Part shown: in pieces, positions 10,336 to 19,979 of the stretch
How positions within the stretch are numbered: the stretch's first letter is position 1
How the letters are laid out: each line of letters opens with the position of its first letter
From: Gammaproteobacteria bacterium
GTDB taxonomy: Bacteria; Pseudomonadota; Gammaproteobacteria; S012-40
DNA: 64,000 nucleotides
NCBI GenBank assembly: GCA_029884425.1
Contig: JAOUHV010000003.1
Coordinates: 37,402-101,401 of the forward strand
Direction of reading: 5' to 3'
Notes under the pieces: generated by a model
The model's database searches: none
Told to the model about the DNA's origin: nothing
What the model saw: the letters and a program-made list of their open reading frames with translations, nothing else
Program-made: the position numbers and the translations under genes

Positions 10336-11406
10336 ATGAAAATCGGGATTCCTACTGAGATTAAAACGCTCGAAGCGCGTGTTGGTTTGGTGCCGGCGGC
10401 GTGCGCGGCACTGGTCGAGGCCGGTCATGAGGTGTTTTTGCAAAAGGATGCGGGAAAACTGAGTGGCTATGACGACAAAGAGTACACCAATGTCGGCGTG
10501 AAAATATTGCCGGATGCCAAGGCTGTCTACGGCACCGCCGAGATGATTGTGAAGGTTAAAGAGCCGATCGGGCCCGAGCTGGATCTACTCAAGGCGCACC
10601 ACCTGTTGTTTAGCTATCTGCACCTGGCGGCAGAACCAGCGTTGGCCAGAAGCCTGCAAAAAATCGGGCTGACCGCTGTCGCTTTTGAAACGGTTGAAGA
10701 ACAGGGTCGTTTGCCACTGCTGGCACCAATGAGTGACATCGCCGGACGTCTGGCAGTACAAATTGGCGCCAATTTGCTACAACGACCCCACGGTGGCAAG
10801 GGCCTGCTGCTGGGCGGATTACCCGCTGCCGAGCGTGGTCATGTGGTAGTGTTGGGTGCTGGTCTGGCAGGCGGTAATTCCACCATCATGGCTGCCGGCA
10901 TGGGCGCAAGGGTGACCGTATTTGATCATAAACGTGAACGCCTGGAAGCCATGCGTGCGATCGGTCCCAACGTAACCGCGCTTTATCCCTACCCGGATTC
11001 CATTCGCAAAGCAGTCATCAGTGCCGATCTGGTGGTGGGTGCGGTATTGCGCACCGGCTATCGTGCACCTCACATTGTAACCACTGAGATGGTGAAGCAA
11101 ATGGCACCGGGAAGCGTCATTGTCGACATTTCAGTGGATCAAGGCGGCTGTGTCGAAACCACGCGACCAACCAATTACCAAAATCCAACTTATGTTGAGC
11201 ACGGCGTGGTTCACTTCGCGGTCACCAACATGCCGGGAGCGGTGCCGCGTTCGTCTTCGCAAGCCTTGTCGGCGAGCCTGATTCCGTATGTGTTAGAATT
11301 GGCAGCAGGCCAGTGGCGCAAAAACCCCGCGCTGGTGGCAGGTATCAACGTCGAGAAAGGCAAATTGGTTCATCCTGCGTTGATACACGATTTGGGGCAA
11401 GGTTGA
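10336..11406 (+). CDS. ald: Alanine dehydrogenase
   Basis: NAD-dependent reversible deamination of L-alanine to pyruvate. The protein begins MKIGIPTEIKTLEARVGLVP, the family N-terminus. The catalytic region KVKEP and the SYLHLAA histidine follow, then LAPMSDIAGRLAVQIGA and the NAD fold VVVLGAGLAGGNS. It ends with the conserved TNMPGAVPRSSSQAL segment. The length of 356 is slightly shorter than the usual 370. AAGGAAGG upstream of the ATG is a good ribosome-binding site. It could supply pyruvate from alanine or fix ammonia. Confidence 0.94.
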   Translation: MKIGIPTEIKTLEARVGLVPAACAALVEAGHEVFLQKDAGKLSGYDDKEYTNVGVKILPDAKAVYGTAEMIVKVKEPIGPELDLLKAHHLLFSYLHLAAEPALARSLQKIGLTAVAFETVEEQGRLPLLAPMSDIAGRLAVQIGANLLQRPHGGKGLLLGGLPAAERGHVVVLGAGLAGGNSTIMAAGMGARVTVFDHKRERLEAMRAIGPNVTALYPYPDSIRKAVISADLVVGAVLRTGYRAPHIVTTEMVKQMAPGSVIVDISVDQGGCVETTRPTNYQNPTYVEHGVVHFAVTNMPGAVPRSSSQALSASLIPYVLELAAGQWRKNPALVAGINVEKGKLVHPALIHDLGQG

Positions 11407-11549
11407 CCGATGTGATGCAGCTTGATGATTAACCTGCTACCATCGGATTTGATTAGGTTTTTCTAGAAAGGGTTGTACCTATCAACGCGAATATCCAGCG
11501 CGGCCTGCGAGAGGCCGCGCTTATCCTTTTAGGGGCTGTCGCCCTGTAC

Positions 11550-13730
11550 TTGCTGGTGGCGCTGGTTACCCACGACATTTCCGATCCCGCGTGGTCGCAC
11601 CGTACCAATTCGACTGAAACGCACAACATGGGCGGGGCTTTCGGTGCTTGGTTTGCCGATGTTGTATTTTTCCTGTTTGGCTACCTCGGATTTTTGTTGC
11701 CAGTGATGGTGGCAGGAGCGGGCTGGCTGGCGTTTAAAGGGCCGGCGGAAAACCAGGGCAAGTGGCCAAAATACATTCGCACGACCGGGGCGCTCATGGT
11801 GTTGTTTGCCGGCACCGGCTTACTGTCGCAACACATCCACCTGACAGAAGGTGCCATGCCTGCCGCCGCCGGGGGCGTGCTTGGTTCATTGGTCAGCCAG
11901 GTGCTGATCGCAAGCATCAGCGGCGTGGGCAGTACACTGATTTTGCTGGCGCTGCTGATGACCGGCGTCAGTTTGGCCAGTGGTTTGTCTTGGTTGAAAT
12001 TGTCTGAAACCCTCGGCCAGCAGATACTGGTTCAGTACAGTCGTTTTCGCAGTCGCGCTAAAGAAGCCAAGGCTGCCAAACAGGCTGTGGAGCAGCGCCG
12101 TACCTTGGTGCAACAGCAGGAAATTAAAATCGCTGATCGCACTCCGCCCAAAATCGAAACTCCTGCACCCAAACCGCCCCAAACCTCCGAACGCGAGGAA
12201 AAAGAAAAGCAAATGGTGCTGTTTGAGGCACCTGGCGATGTTGCCTTGCCCTCGCTGGGACTGCTCGACGAGCCTGTACCGCACACCCGAAAAATGTCCG
12301 CCGAATCGCTGGAGGCCATGGCCCGTCTGGTTGAGTTAAAGCTCAAGGATTTCAACATTGATGTGACCGTGGTCGCGGTATACCCCGGCCCGGTGGTTAC
12401 CCGCTATGAAATGCAGCCAGCCCCTGGGGTCAAAGTCAGTCAGATCAGCAATCTGGCCAAAGACCTGGCGCGCAGCCTGTCAGTGATCAGCGTGCGCATC
12501 GTGGATGTTATCCCCGGAAAATCAGTTATTGGTCTGGAAATTCCCAACGAAGACCGCGAAATGGTGCGACTGGTCGAAATTCTTCGCGCTCCGGTGTACA
12601 GCTCGGCAGGTTCGCCGCTGACCCTGGGGCTGGGCAAGGACATCAGTGGTCAGCCCGCAGTTGCCGATCTGGCGAAAATGCCCCATCTGTTGGTGGCCGG
12701 TACGACTGGCTCGGGCAAATCGGTGGCAGTAAACGCCATGATACTCAGCCTGTTGTACAACGCTTCGCCGAGCGATGTACGGCTGATCATGATTGATCCC
12801 AAGATGCTCGAGTTATCGGTTTACGATGAAATTCCGCACCTGTTGACCCCGGTGGTCACCGACATGAACGAAGCCGCCACCGCATTGCGCTGGTCAGTGG
12901 CGGAAATGGAACGTCGCTACAAATTGATGGCGACCATGGGCGTGCGCAACATTGCTGGTTTTAATCGCAAACTCAAAGACGCCAAAGACAAAAACGAACC
13001 GATTCTCGATCCGTTTTTCAAACCCGAGGCCGAAGGGGAGACCGCGCCTGAGCTGGAGCATTTGCCCTACATCGTCATCATCGTTGACGAGTTGGCGGAC
13101 ATGATGATGGTGGTGGGCAAAAAGGTGGAAGAATACATCGCCCGTCTGGCGCAAAAAGCCCGTGCCGCCGGCATCCATCTGATTCTGGCAACCCAGCGCC
13201 CATCGGTAGACGTGTTGACCGGTCTGATCAAGGCCAATATTCCCACCCGGATATCCTTCCAGGTATCCTCGAAAATTGATTCGCGCACCATCATCGATCA
13301 AATGGGCGCGGAAAGTCTGCTTGGCCATGGCGACATGCTGTACGTGCCGGCAGGCACCAGTGTGCCCATCCGTGTGCACGGCGCGTTTGTGGATGATGCC
13401 GAGGTGCATCGCGTGGTTGCCGATCTGAAAAAACGTGGTCGTCCCAACTACAACGAAGACATTCTCAATGGCGAAGGTGTGCTGGATGGCGTGCCCGGCG
13501 AAAGTGGCGCAGCCGATGGCGATATCGATCCGGAAAGTGATCCGCTGTACGACCGCGCCGTGGCGATTGTGCTTGAATCGCGTCGCGCTTCTATCTCCAA
13601 CGTTCAGCGCCGGCTGAAAATTGGCTACAACCGTGCCGCACGATTAGTCGAGGCCATGGAAGCGGCCGGACTGGTCAGTGCCCCCAGCCACAATGGTCAG
13701 CGGGAAGTGTTGGTACAGCACAGCCAATAA
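11550..13730 (+). CDS. ftsK: DNA translocase FtsK
   Basis: Couples chromosome dimer resolution and segregation to division. The N-terminal membrane helices are followed by a short linker (about residues 150-240) and the RecA-like motor, with Walker A GTTGSGKS near 384 and Walker [14 protein letters not shown]. The C-terminal winged-helix gamma domain starts at [20 protein letters not shown]. The linker is short for FtsK. The coordinate given uses TTG at 11550, the first standard start codon in frame. However, family-like sequence ([20 protein letters not shown]) continues upstream in the same frame, so the true N-terminus is probably near 11481, where an ATC codon follows AAAGGG with ideal spacing. 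Confidence 0.92.
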   Translation: MLVALVTHDISDPAWSHRTNSTETHNMGGAFGAWFADVVFFLFGYLGFLLPVMVAGAGWLAFKGPAENQGKWPKYIRTTGALMVLFAGTGLLSQHIHLTEGAMPAAAGGVLGSLVSQVLIASISGVGSTLILLALLMTGVSLASGLSWLKLSETLGQQILVQYSRFRSRAKEAKAAKQAVEQRRTLVQQQEIKIADRTPPKIETPAPKPPQTSEREEKEKQMVLFEAPGDVALPSLGLLDEPVPHTRKMSAESLEAMARLVELKLKDFNIDVTVVAVYPGPVVTRYEMQPAPGVKVSQISNLAKDLARSLSVISVRIVDVIPGKSVIGLEIPNEDREMVRLVEILRAPVYSSAGSPLTLGLGKDISGQPAVADLAKMPHLLVAGTTGSGKSVAVNAMILSLLYNASPSDVRLIMIDPKMLELSVYDEIPHLLTPVVTDMNEAATALRWSVAEMERRYKLMATMGVRNIAGFNRKLKDAKDKNEPILDPFFKPEAEGETAPELEHLPYIVIIVDELADMMMVVGKKVEEYIARLAQKARAAGIHLILATQRPSVDVLTGLIKANIPTRISFQVSSKIDSRTIIDQMGAESLLGHGDMLYVPAGTSVPIRVHGAFVDDAEVHRVVADLKKRGRPNYNEDILNGEGVLDGVPGESGAADGDIDPESDPLYDRAVAIVLESRRASISNVQRRLKIGYNRAARLVEAMEAAGLVSAPSHNGQREVLVQHSQ

Positions 13731-13736
13731 CGGTGT

Positions 13737-13795
13737 TTGACAGCTGACAAAATTGCTTATACTGTATCTATGAACAGGTCTGGATATAGGTACAG
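13737..13795 (+). promoter_or_regulatory. lexA promoter with two tandem LexA operators
   Basis: TTGACA at 13737-13742 and TATACT at 13758-13763 form a probable promoter with short 15-bp spacing. Two 16-bp SOS boxes of the CTG-N10-CAG type follow: CTGTATCTATGAACAG at 13762-13777 and CTGGATATAGGTACAG at 13780-13795. The first overlaps the -10 element. Two adjacent operators match the arrangement known for E. coli lexA and imply autoregulation. Confidence 0.9.
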
Positions 13796-13800
13796 TCATC

Positions 13801-14406
13801 ATGGATAAACTTACGCCGCGTCAATTGGAAATCTACTACCTCATCAAGGAGTACATGAAGGAGACCGGATCTCCACCCACCCGCGCAGAAATCGCCAGAG
13901 ATCTCGGTTTTCGCTCCGCCAATGCGGCGGAGGAACATTTGCGTGCATTAGCGCGCAAAGGTTACATCGACCTAGTCCCCGGCGCGTCGCGAGGCATTCG
14001 CATTCTGTCTGAAGAACCCGAAGGCGTACCGCTGGTGGGTAAGGTCGCCGCCGGATTTCCTATCCTGTCGGAAGAATACATCGAAAAGCGCTACACCATT
14101 CCCGCTGATATGTTTACACCGCAGGCGGATTTCCTGTTGGAGGTTCGGGGGATGAGTATGAAAAATGCCGGAATTTTGGACGGAGATCTGCTGGCGGTGC
14201 ATCAAACGGCGGATGTGCGGAAAAACCAGATCGTGGTTGCCCGGGTGAATCACGACGAAGTGACGGTCAAGCGCTTCGAGAAAAAAGGCAACATCGTTTA
14301 TTTGCACCCCGAAAATGAAGACTTTGAAACTATTCAGGTAGACCTCAACAGCGAACCTTTTGAAATTGAAGGCATCGCAGTAGGTGTTATTCGCAGCCGC
14401 TTGTAA
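13801..14406 (+). CDS. lexA: SOS repressor LexA
   Basis: Represses DNA-damage genes and self-cleaves when RecA is activated. The N-terminal winged helix (residues 1-65) is followed by the cleavage site Ala84-Gly85 in KVAAGFP and catalytic Ser119 in RGMSM. A Lys near 157 in VTVKRF completes the dyad. The 201-residue length matches E. coli (202). The ATG lies 5 bp after the second operator, and no strong Shine-Dalgarno is visible. Confidence 0.97.
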   Translation: MDKLTPRQLEIYYLIKEYMKETGSPPTRAEIARDLGFRSANAAEEHLRALARKGYIDLVPGASRGIRILSEEPEGVPLVGKVAAGFPILSEEYIEKRYTIPADMFTPQADFLLEVRGMSMKNAGILDGDLLAVHQTADVRKNQIVVARVNHDEVTVKRFEKKGNIVYLHPENEDFETIQVDLNSEPFEIEGIAVGVIRSRL

Positions 14407-14419
14407 TACACTTCGCATC

Positions 14420-14449
14420 CAGTTGCCGGGCATTAATTTCCGGCAACTG
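14420..14449 (+). terminator. Stem-loop after lexA
   Basis: A perfect 10-bp stem (CAGTTGCCGG with CCGGCAACTG) with a 10-nt loop starts 13 bp beyond the lexA stop. No T-run follows, so termination is only likely. Confidence 0.5.
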
Positions 14450-14500
14450 AGTTGACATGGATGCTCAATGGGATCCATATTTTTTGCGTTGGAATTTTAG

Positions 14501-15109
14501 ATGGCTGTAACCACAACGATTGACCTCATCCGCCACGGGGAACCAGTGGGGGGTAAAAAATATCGCGGACAAATCGATGATCCGCTGAGCGGCAAAGGCT
14601 GGAAACAAATGCGGGCGGCCGTGGGCGACGCTTGCCCCTGGAACAGAATCATTTCCTCAAGTCTTAGCCGCTGTGCCGATTTCGCCCAGGAATTAGCACA
14701 GCGCCATCAGTTGCCTCTGGAGCTGGATAGCCGCCTGACTGAAATTGGCTTTGGCGTTTGGGAAGGCAAAACGGCAGAAGAAATCATGGCCGAAGACCCA
14801 CAAGCGCTGATCAATTTTTGGCAAGATCCTGCGGGATATCGTCCCGAAGGTGCGGAAGCGTTGCCGGATTTTGCCCAACGAGTCATCGCCGGATTTGATC
14901 AGGCCGTAGCGCAATACCCCGGGCAACATTTACTCATGGTTGGCCACGCTGGCATGATGCGCATGATATTGCGCCATGTTCTGGATATGCCATTAGAGGC
15001 TATGTTTAAAATTGAAGTACCCAATGCCGGCATCAGCCGGATCAAGATTGACCATCATGATCAAGGAACATTGATGCGCCTGTGCTTTCACGCGGGGAAG
15101 TTATGCTAA
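14501..15109 (+). CDS. cobC: Histidine phosphatase, probably alpha-ribazole phosphatase
   Basis: Phosphoglycerate-mutase-type phosphatase of 202 residues. The RHG motif (LIRHGEP, near residue 10) supplies the phosphohistidine, and the second catalytic His is in MVGHAGMMRMI. Family members act on many substrates. The assignment to alpha-ribazole-5'-phosphate rests on the adjacent cobS, whose start codon lies inside the last codons of this gene. CobC removes the phosphate in lower-ligand assembly of cobalamin. The rest of the nucleotide-loop pathway (cobU, cobT) is not in the window. Confidence 0.8.
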   Translation: MAVTTTIDLIRHGEPVGGKKYRGQIDDPLSGKGWKQMRAAVGDACPWNRIISSSLSRCADFAQELAQRHQLPLELDSRLTEIGFGVWEGKTAEEIMAEDPQALINFWQDPAGYRPEGAEALPDFAQRVIAGFDQAVAQYPGQHLLMVGHAGMMRMILRHVLDMPLEAMFKIEVPNAGISRIKIDHHDQGTLMRLCFHAGKLC

Positions 15110-15858
15110 ATCCACCGTTGGTTGCTTTTTTTATTGCCTTGCAGTTTTTGACGCGGATACCGTTACCGCCGATTCCCGGCAGTAGCGAAAGTCGCAATTT
15201 TGCGCGAGCCACCCTGGCGTTTCCGCTGATTGGATTGGTCATTGGCTTGATTCTGGTGTTGTCCCAGTGGGTATTCAACGGTTTTTCTGAAATGCTGCAA
15301 GCCGCCCTGGTTGTCACCGTGTGGGTATGGATTACCGGCAATCTGCACCTCGACGGCCTGGCCGACAGCGCCGATGCCTGGATAGGTGGGCAGGGCAGCA
15401 AGGAACGCACGCTGGAGATCATGAAAGACCCCACGTCCGGCCCTACGGCCATTTCGGCCGTTGTGTTGACCATCCTGTTGAAATTCACTGCGGTTTATGC
15501 GGTGCTGGAAATTAATCCCTGGCTGTTGATTCTGCCACCGATTATTGCGCGTACATTGTTGTTGCCGTGGTTCATGACTGCGCCATACGTACGGCACGAT
15601 GGGTTGGCATCGGTATTTGTGCGTGATTTGAACTCGTCCCATGCCTGGCTGGCGGCCAGTTTGACGGCATTGGTTCTGATGTTGCTGTTTGGCGGCGATT
15701 TGATCTATGTGATTGCGGTAGCGGCAGGCGTGATGGCACTGTGGCGTTATCTGGGAATGCGCCGGATTGGTGGTTTTACCGGAGACACCTCCGGTGCCAT
15801 GGTGGAGATGGTGGAAGTCGCGGTGTTAATTCTGGTGCTCTCCATGGGAATTGGTTAG
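15103..15858 (+). CDS. cobS: Adenosylcobinamide-GDP ribazoletransferase (cobalamin synthase)
   Basis: Integral membrane enzyme joining adenosylcobinamide-GDP with alpha-ribazole, the penultimate or final step of cobalamin synthesis. The motif GNLHLDGLADSADAW near residues 75-90, the KDPTSGPTA segment, and FTGDTSGAMVEMVE near the C-terminus are diagnostic. There are several hydrophobic helices. ATG at 15103 follows GGGGAA and overlaps the end of cobC; an upstream GTG at 15082 is the alternative. It has 251 residues against 247 in E. coli. The last 33 bp overlap the convergent gene on the other strand. Confidence 0.93.
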   Translation: MLNPPLVAFFIALQFLTRIPLPPIPGSSESRNFARATLAFPLIGLVIGLILVLSQWVFNGFSEMLQAALVVTVWVWITGNLHLDGLADSADAWIGGQGSKERTLEIMKDPTSGPTAISAVVLTILLKFTAVYAVLEINPWLLILPPIIARTLLLPWFMTAPYVRHDGLASVFVRDLNSSHAWLAASLTALVLMLLFGGDLIYVIAVAAGVMALWRYLGMRRIGGFTGDTSGAMVEMVEVAVLILVLSMGIG

Positions 15859-16539
15859 ACACTGCGAAATTTGATCGCGATAGGTTTTATAAAAATCGAT
15901 CAACAGTGGCACAAAGTCGGGTTCGATCAGTCTAAGGTGATGCTCCACCAGGAATTTGGCGGTGTTGCCATTGAGCTGCATGGATGAATCGGATTTTTGT
16001 TGTGACTGATGCTTGCTCATGGCATACAACAGCGCAAAATCTTCGACATGCGCCAGAGGATGCGCACGCTGCGCCGCGAATTGATGCAGCAATTTTAATA
16101 TTTGCCTATCGCTGATCGCCAGCCATTGTCCGGGAACAAATTCAGCCGCGGATAGCTGCTCCAATGCCTGTGCCAGAGGCGCGGAAAAAACCTGATAGTA
16201 GTCCCGATTGTAGTGGATGTGATTTAGCTGGCGCATCTCGTTGAAGACAAAATTTAAATCCAGTTGCACACCCGCCTGACGTGCTTGCTGGACAATTTTA
16301 CTGGCCACGCCCAGGGCAGCCTCAGCATTGTGCAGATAGGCTTCGGGAAAATACCAAGGCTCCAGTTGCTGACTGATGTCGCCATGACGATTGATCAGTT
16401 CAAACAGCAAGGTGGCCTCGAAGCTAAAATGAATTTCAGCCGCCTGTCCGTCAATTGAAGAAGACTTGGCCGCGCCCGTGCGTTTGCTGACTCCGTTGCC
16501 GGGGGTTAGGTGACGTTGTCCGGTGGCTCGTACTTGCAT
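15826..16539 (-). CDS. Protein of unknown function
   Basis: A 237-residue soluble protein that I do not recognise. No signal peptide or membrane helix is seen. After a basic, polar N-terminal 35 residues it is helix-rich, with several His and aromatic residues (WYFPEAYLHN, NHIHYNRDYYQVF) and a leucine-rich middle. Its 3' end overlaps cobS by 33 bp on the opposite strand, an unusually long convergent overlap. The ATG is poorly supported by a ribosome-binding site, so the start might be internal. It is divergent from copA, but nothing links it to copper. Confidence 0.72.
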   Translation of the reverse strand: MQVRATGQRHLTPGNGVSKRTGAAKSSSIDGQAAEIHFSFEATLLFELINRHGDISQQLEPWYFPEAYLHNAEAALGVASKIVQQARQAGVQLDLNFVFNEMRQLNHIHYNRDYYQVFSAPLAQALEQLSAAEFVPGQWLAISDRQILKLLHQFAAQRAHPLAHVEDFALLYAMSKHQSQQKSDSSMQLNGNTAKFLVEHHLRLIEPDFVPLLIDFYKTYRDQISQCLTNSHGEHQN

Positions 16540-16706
16540 GGTCAGATCCTGGTAAACAGTTGATCAATTTCGAAGCAGATTTTAGGCCATTTTTTAACCA
16601 CCCATCAAACGTGGGGCAACAATGAAAATTTGGCCAGCACATGCACTAAAAATTGCCAACAGGGCAGAAGGAGTGGCCAGTTCATGCCAGATGAGGTGAA
16701 CCCCTA

Positions 16707-18941
16707 GTGAACAATTTGCAGAGCATTCGTCTATCCATCGGCGGCATGAGTTGCGCTGGTTGCGTTTCTGCTGTGGAGCAGGCGCTGCACCAGGTTGCAG
16801 GCGTGGAAAAGGCCGAGGTCAACTTCGCCGATCATACTGCACTGGTACATGGAAATACCGACGCCAAAACGCTGATACAGGCGGTGATCGACGCGGGCTA
16901 TGACGCCGCCGAACTGCGTGGCGAGCAGGACCTGGATGAAAAAGAAGCCGCGGAATTAGCGCACTACCGCAAACTCAAACGCCAGGCATTAGTATCGTTT
17001 GTGGTGGGCTTGCCGCTGATGGCGTTTGGCATGACTGGCATATTGCCCATGCTGGATGACAGCAGCCGTCCGCTGTGGGCGGTGATTGCGCTGTTATCGT
17101 TGGCAGTCATGCGGTATTCCGGCAAACATTTTTTCATTGGCGCCTACAAATCGTTTCGTGCCCACAACGCCAACATGGACACGCTGGTGGCGATGGGGAC
17201 GGGCACGGCATGGTTGTATTCCAGCTTGCTGGTGGCGTTTCCTGCCATTGCCGGCGAACACGGCGGTCATGTTTATTTTGAAGCCGCGGTGGTCATCATC
17301 GCGTTTTTAAACCTTGGCTCTGCGCTTGAAATGCGGGCGAGGGGAAAGACCTCCCAAGCCATCAAACGCCTCATCGGCCTGCAACCCAAAACCGCTCGGG
17401 TGATTCGCGATGGTGTGGAGCGGGATGTCCCCCTCGCTGAGGTCGGCCTGAACGAAACCATCCGCGTCCGTCCCGGCGAAAAAATCCCAGTGGACGGCAT
17501 CATCATTGACGGACATTCCAGCGTCGACGAATCCATGCTGACCGGCGAACCCATTCCGGTGGAAAAAAAACTCGGCGACTTCGTGACCGGCGGCTCGCTC
17601 AATGTCAGTGGCAGTTTCCTGTTTCAGGCCAAACGGATTGGGCAAGAGACCGTGCTGTCACAAATTATCGGCATGGTGAGACAGGCACAAAATTCCAAAC
17701 CGTCCATTGGTCGACTCGCCGACAAAGTGTCCAGCGTGTTTGTGCCAGTGGTGCTCATCATCGCAGCCCTCACATTCCTGGTCTGGTTTAACTGGGGACC
17801 GGAACCGGTTGTCGATTACACGCTGCTGACCACCATGACCGTACTGATCATTGCTTGTCCTTGCGCGCTGGGGCTGGCTACGCCGATTTCCATCATGGTC
17901 GGTGTGGGCAAGGCAGCAGAATATGGCGTGCTGATTCGCAACGGCGAGGCTCTGCAGCGTTCCAGTCAAATTGAAGTGGTCGTGCTGGATAAGACCGGCA
18001 CCATTACCGAGGGCAAGCCCAGGCTTATTGCCGTTCATGCGGCAACAGGGGCTGATGAATCGCAGGTTTTGCAGTTGGCGGCGTCACTGGAGTCTGGCTC
18101 GGAACATCCGCTGGCAGCGGCCGTGCTTGCCGGCGCCAGAGAACGTCAGCTGGATTTGTTCGCGGTGCAGGGATTTGTCGCCGTCAGTGGCCAGGGCGTT
18201 TCCGCGCAGATTAATCAGCAGCAAATTCTGCTGGGCAATCAGCGCCTGATGCAAGCCAACAATATTGATATTTCGCCATTGGCCTCGCTGGTGGAACAGT
18301 GTGCGGCAAAGGCCCAAACCCCGGTGATGCTGGCGGTGGACGGCCAGATTCGGGGCATACTTGCCATCGCTGACCCGGTCAAGGCTGATTCCAAGGCCGC
18401 CATCGCCCAATTGCAGCGGATGGGGAAAAAAGTCGTGATGCTGACAGGCGATCATCCGCGTACCGCCCAGGCCGTGGCCGCAGAAGTGGGGGTCGACGAA
18501 GTCATTGCCCAGGTTTTACCGCAGCACAAGGCAGAAAAAATTGCCGCACTGCAGCAAAACGGCACCATTGTCGCGATGGTTGGGGATGGCATCAATGACG
18601 CCCCCGCGTTGGCGCAGGCGGACGTGGGCTTTGCCATCGGCAGTGGCACCGATGTGGCGATGGAAAGTGCCGACGTGACCTTGATGGGAGGTTCGCTCAA
18701 GGGCGTGGCCAGCGCGATTGAGATTTCCTCAGCCACGGTGCGCAACATCAAACAAAACCTGTGGGGCGCCTTTGCCTACAACAGCATCGGCATACCGGTG
18801 GCAGCGGGGGTGTTGTTCCCGTTTAGCGGAATGCTGCTTGATCCAATGATTGCTGGAGCGGCGATGGCCATGTCATCGGTCACGGTGGTCACCAATGCTA
18901 ACCGTCTGCGGCTGTTTACCCCCAAGGAGGCACAGGTATGA
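16707..18941 (+). CDS. copA: Copper-exporting P1B-type ATPase
   Basis: Heavy-metal efflux ATPase of 744 residues. It has one N-terminal metal-binding domain with GGMSCAGC (Cys16 and Cys19) and a transport-site CPC near residue 384 ([13 protein letters not shown]). The phosphorylation site is [11 protein letters not shown] near 428, and [18 protein letters not shown] is the hinge. The CPC motif and the single HMA domain indicate Cu(I) specificity. Translation starts with GTG, preceded by GAGGTG at good spacing. It overlaps the downstream cupredoxin gene by 4 nt. No MerR-type operator was identified upstream. Confidence 0.95.
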   Translation: MNNLQSIRLSIGGMSCAGCVSAVEQALHQVAGVEKAEVNFADHTALVHGNTDAKTLIQAVIDAGYDAAELRGEQDLDEKEAAELAHYRKLKRQALVSFVVGLPLMAFGMTGILPMLDDSSRPLWAVIALLSLAVMRYSGKHFFIGAYKSFRAHNANMDTLVAMGTGTAWLYSSLLVAFPAIAGEHGGHVYFEAAVVIIAFLNLGSALEMRARGKTSQAIKRLIGLQPKTARVIRDGVERDVPLAEVGLNETIRVRPGEKIPVDGIIIDGHSSVDESMLTGEPIPVEKKLGDFVTGGSLNVSGSFLFQAKRIGQETVLSQIIGMVRQAQNSKPSIGRLADKVSSVFVPVVLIIAALTFLVWFNWGPEPVVDYTLLTTMTVLIIACPCALGLATPISIMVGVGKAAEYGVLIRNGEALQRSSQIEVVVLDKTGTITEGKPRLIAVHAATGADESQVLQLAASLESGSEHPLAAAVLAGARERQLDLFAVQGFVAVSGQGVSAQINQQQILLGNQRLMQANNIDISPLASLVEQCAAKAQTPVMLAVDGQIRGILAIADPVKADSKAAIAQLQRMGKKVVMLTGDHPRTAQAVAAEVGVDEVIAQVLPQHKAEKIAALQQNGTIVAMVGDGINDAPALAQADVGFAIGSGTDVAMESADVTLMGGSLKGVASAIEISSATVRNIKQNLWGAFAYNSIGIPVAAGVLFPFSGMLLDPMIAGAAMAMSSVTVVTNANRLRLFTPKEAQV

Positions 18942-19300
18942 CAACCATCATCGGCAATGGACTCGCGCTGCTGTTTATCGGTTTGGTGGTGTACTGGTTT
19001 TGGCTAAGCAAACCCAAGGGCCACAAAGCCCGCGCCAAGGAAGTGGTGGAGATAGAAATGGCCAACGGCGTGTTTAATCCCGCGCTGCTGGAAGTTGCCG
19101 TCAACACGCCAGTGGTGTTGCGGATCGTGCGCAAAGACCCGTCACCGTGTGCCGAACAGGTGATTTTTAAGGAGCTGGGCATCGCCAGACCCTTATCGCT
19201 ACAACAAGCCGAACACATTGAGTTGGTGCTGCCCCAGCCGGGTGAATATCACTTCAACTGTCAGATGGGCATGTATCAAGGACGGATTATCGCCAGATAA
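18938..19300 (+). CDS. Membrane-anchored cupredoxin-domain protein
   Basis: A 120-residue protein with an N-terminal membrane helix (residues about 3-23, ending in WFWLSKPKG). A cupredoxin-like beta-sandwich follows, with [20 protein letters not shown] and the C-terminal loop [14 protein letters not shown]. The Cys, Met and nearby acidic residues could bind copper, although a full type-1 His set is not obvious. It overlaps copA by ATGA, so it is probably translationally coupled. A role in delivering copper to the pump or accepting it outside the membrane is inferred from this coupling. Confidence 0.82.
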   Translation: MTTIIGNGLALLFIGLVVYWFWLSKPKGHKARAKEVVEIEMANGVFNPALLEVAVNTPVVLRIVRKDPSPCAEQVIFKELGIARPLSLQQAEHIELVLPQPGEYHFNCQMGMYQGRIIAR

Positions 19301-19352
19301 GACGCCCACTTTCGAGTACAATATTCAGCCTCTAACGCACCGGATTCTCTGT

Positions 19353-19979
19353 ATGCACAATATAGTCAAAACCGTCATTGCCAGTTTTTCTTTGTTTATC
19401 GCCAGTACGTCGCTGGCGTTCGGTGCAGACGCGCTGCAAAGTTTTTTTGCTGGACTGAAAAGTTACCAAGCTGACTTCATGCAAAAGGTTAGCAATTCAC
19501 AGCTGGGATCGGTCAATCAGGCCAAAGGCAAACTGTTCATTCAGCGCCCCGGTAAATTCCGCTGGGATTATGTCCAACCGTATCAGCAGCAGATTGTCTC
19601 GGACGGCAAAAAGATCTGGATTTACGACCATGATCTGGAGCAAGTGACGGTCAAACGGGTAACCCGCTCGCTGAGTCAAACCCCTGCGATGCTACTCAGT
19701 GCCGATTACGACATTGATCAGAGCTTCGACGTCACCTCATTCATGGGTGATGACGATTTAAGCTGGTTTGAACTGATCCCCAAAGGTGGCGATACCAGTT
19801 TCACGTCGATTCGCATGGGGTTCAAATCAGACAAACTGGTGCGAATGACCCTGGAAGACAACCTTGGCCAAACCACCGAGCTGAGTTTCACCAATAGTTT
19901 GCGCAATTTGCCCTTGCCTAAAACGCTGTTTAATTTCACGCCACCCAAAGGGGTAGACGTGTTCGAGAGCGACGACTAA
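19353..19979 (+). CDS. lolA: Outer-membrane lipoprotein carrier protein LolA
   Basis: Periplasmic chaperone that carries lipoproteins from LolCDE to LolB. The chosen ATG begins MHNIVKTVIASFSLFIAS, a signal peptide ending near LAFGA, which fixes the start; an upstream frame from 19218 only overlaps the cupredoxin gene. The mature part has SYQADFMQKV, the RPGKFRWDYVQPY segment and WFELIPK. The 208-residue precursor fits the family. Its stop codon is directly followed by the rarA start (TAAATG). Confidence 0.94.
   Translation: MHNIVKTVIASFSLFIASTSLAFGADALQSFFAGLKSYQADFMQKVSNSQLGSVNQAKGKLFIQRPGKFRWDYVQPYQQQIVSDGKKIWIYDHDLEQVTVKRVTRSLSQTPAMLLSADYDIDQSFDVTSFMGDDDLSWFELIPKGGDTSFTSIRMGFKSDKLVRMTLEDNLGQTTELSFTNSLRNLPLPKTLFNFTPPKGVDVFESDD

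Noticed and set aside
16622..16699. 25-residue leader peptide upstream of copA
   Set aside because: A short frame with no ribosome-binding site and no metal-binding or stalling motif that stands out. Chance is the simpler explanation.
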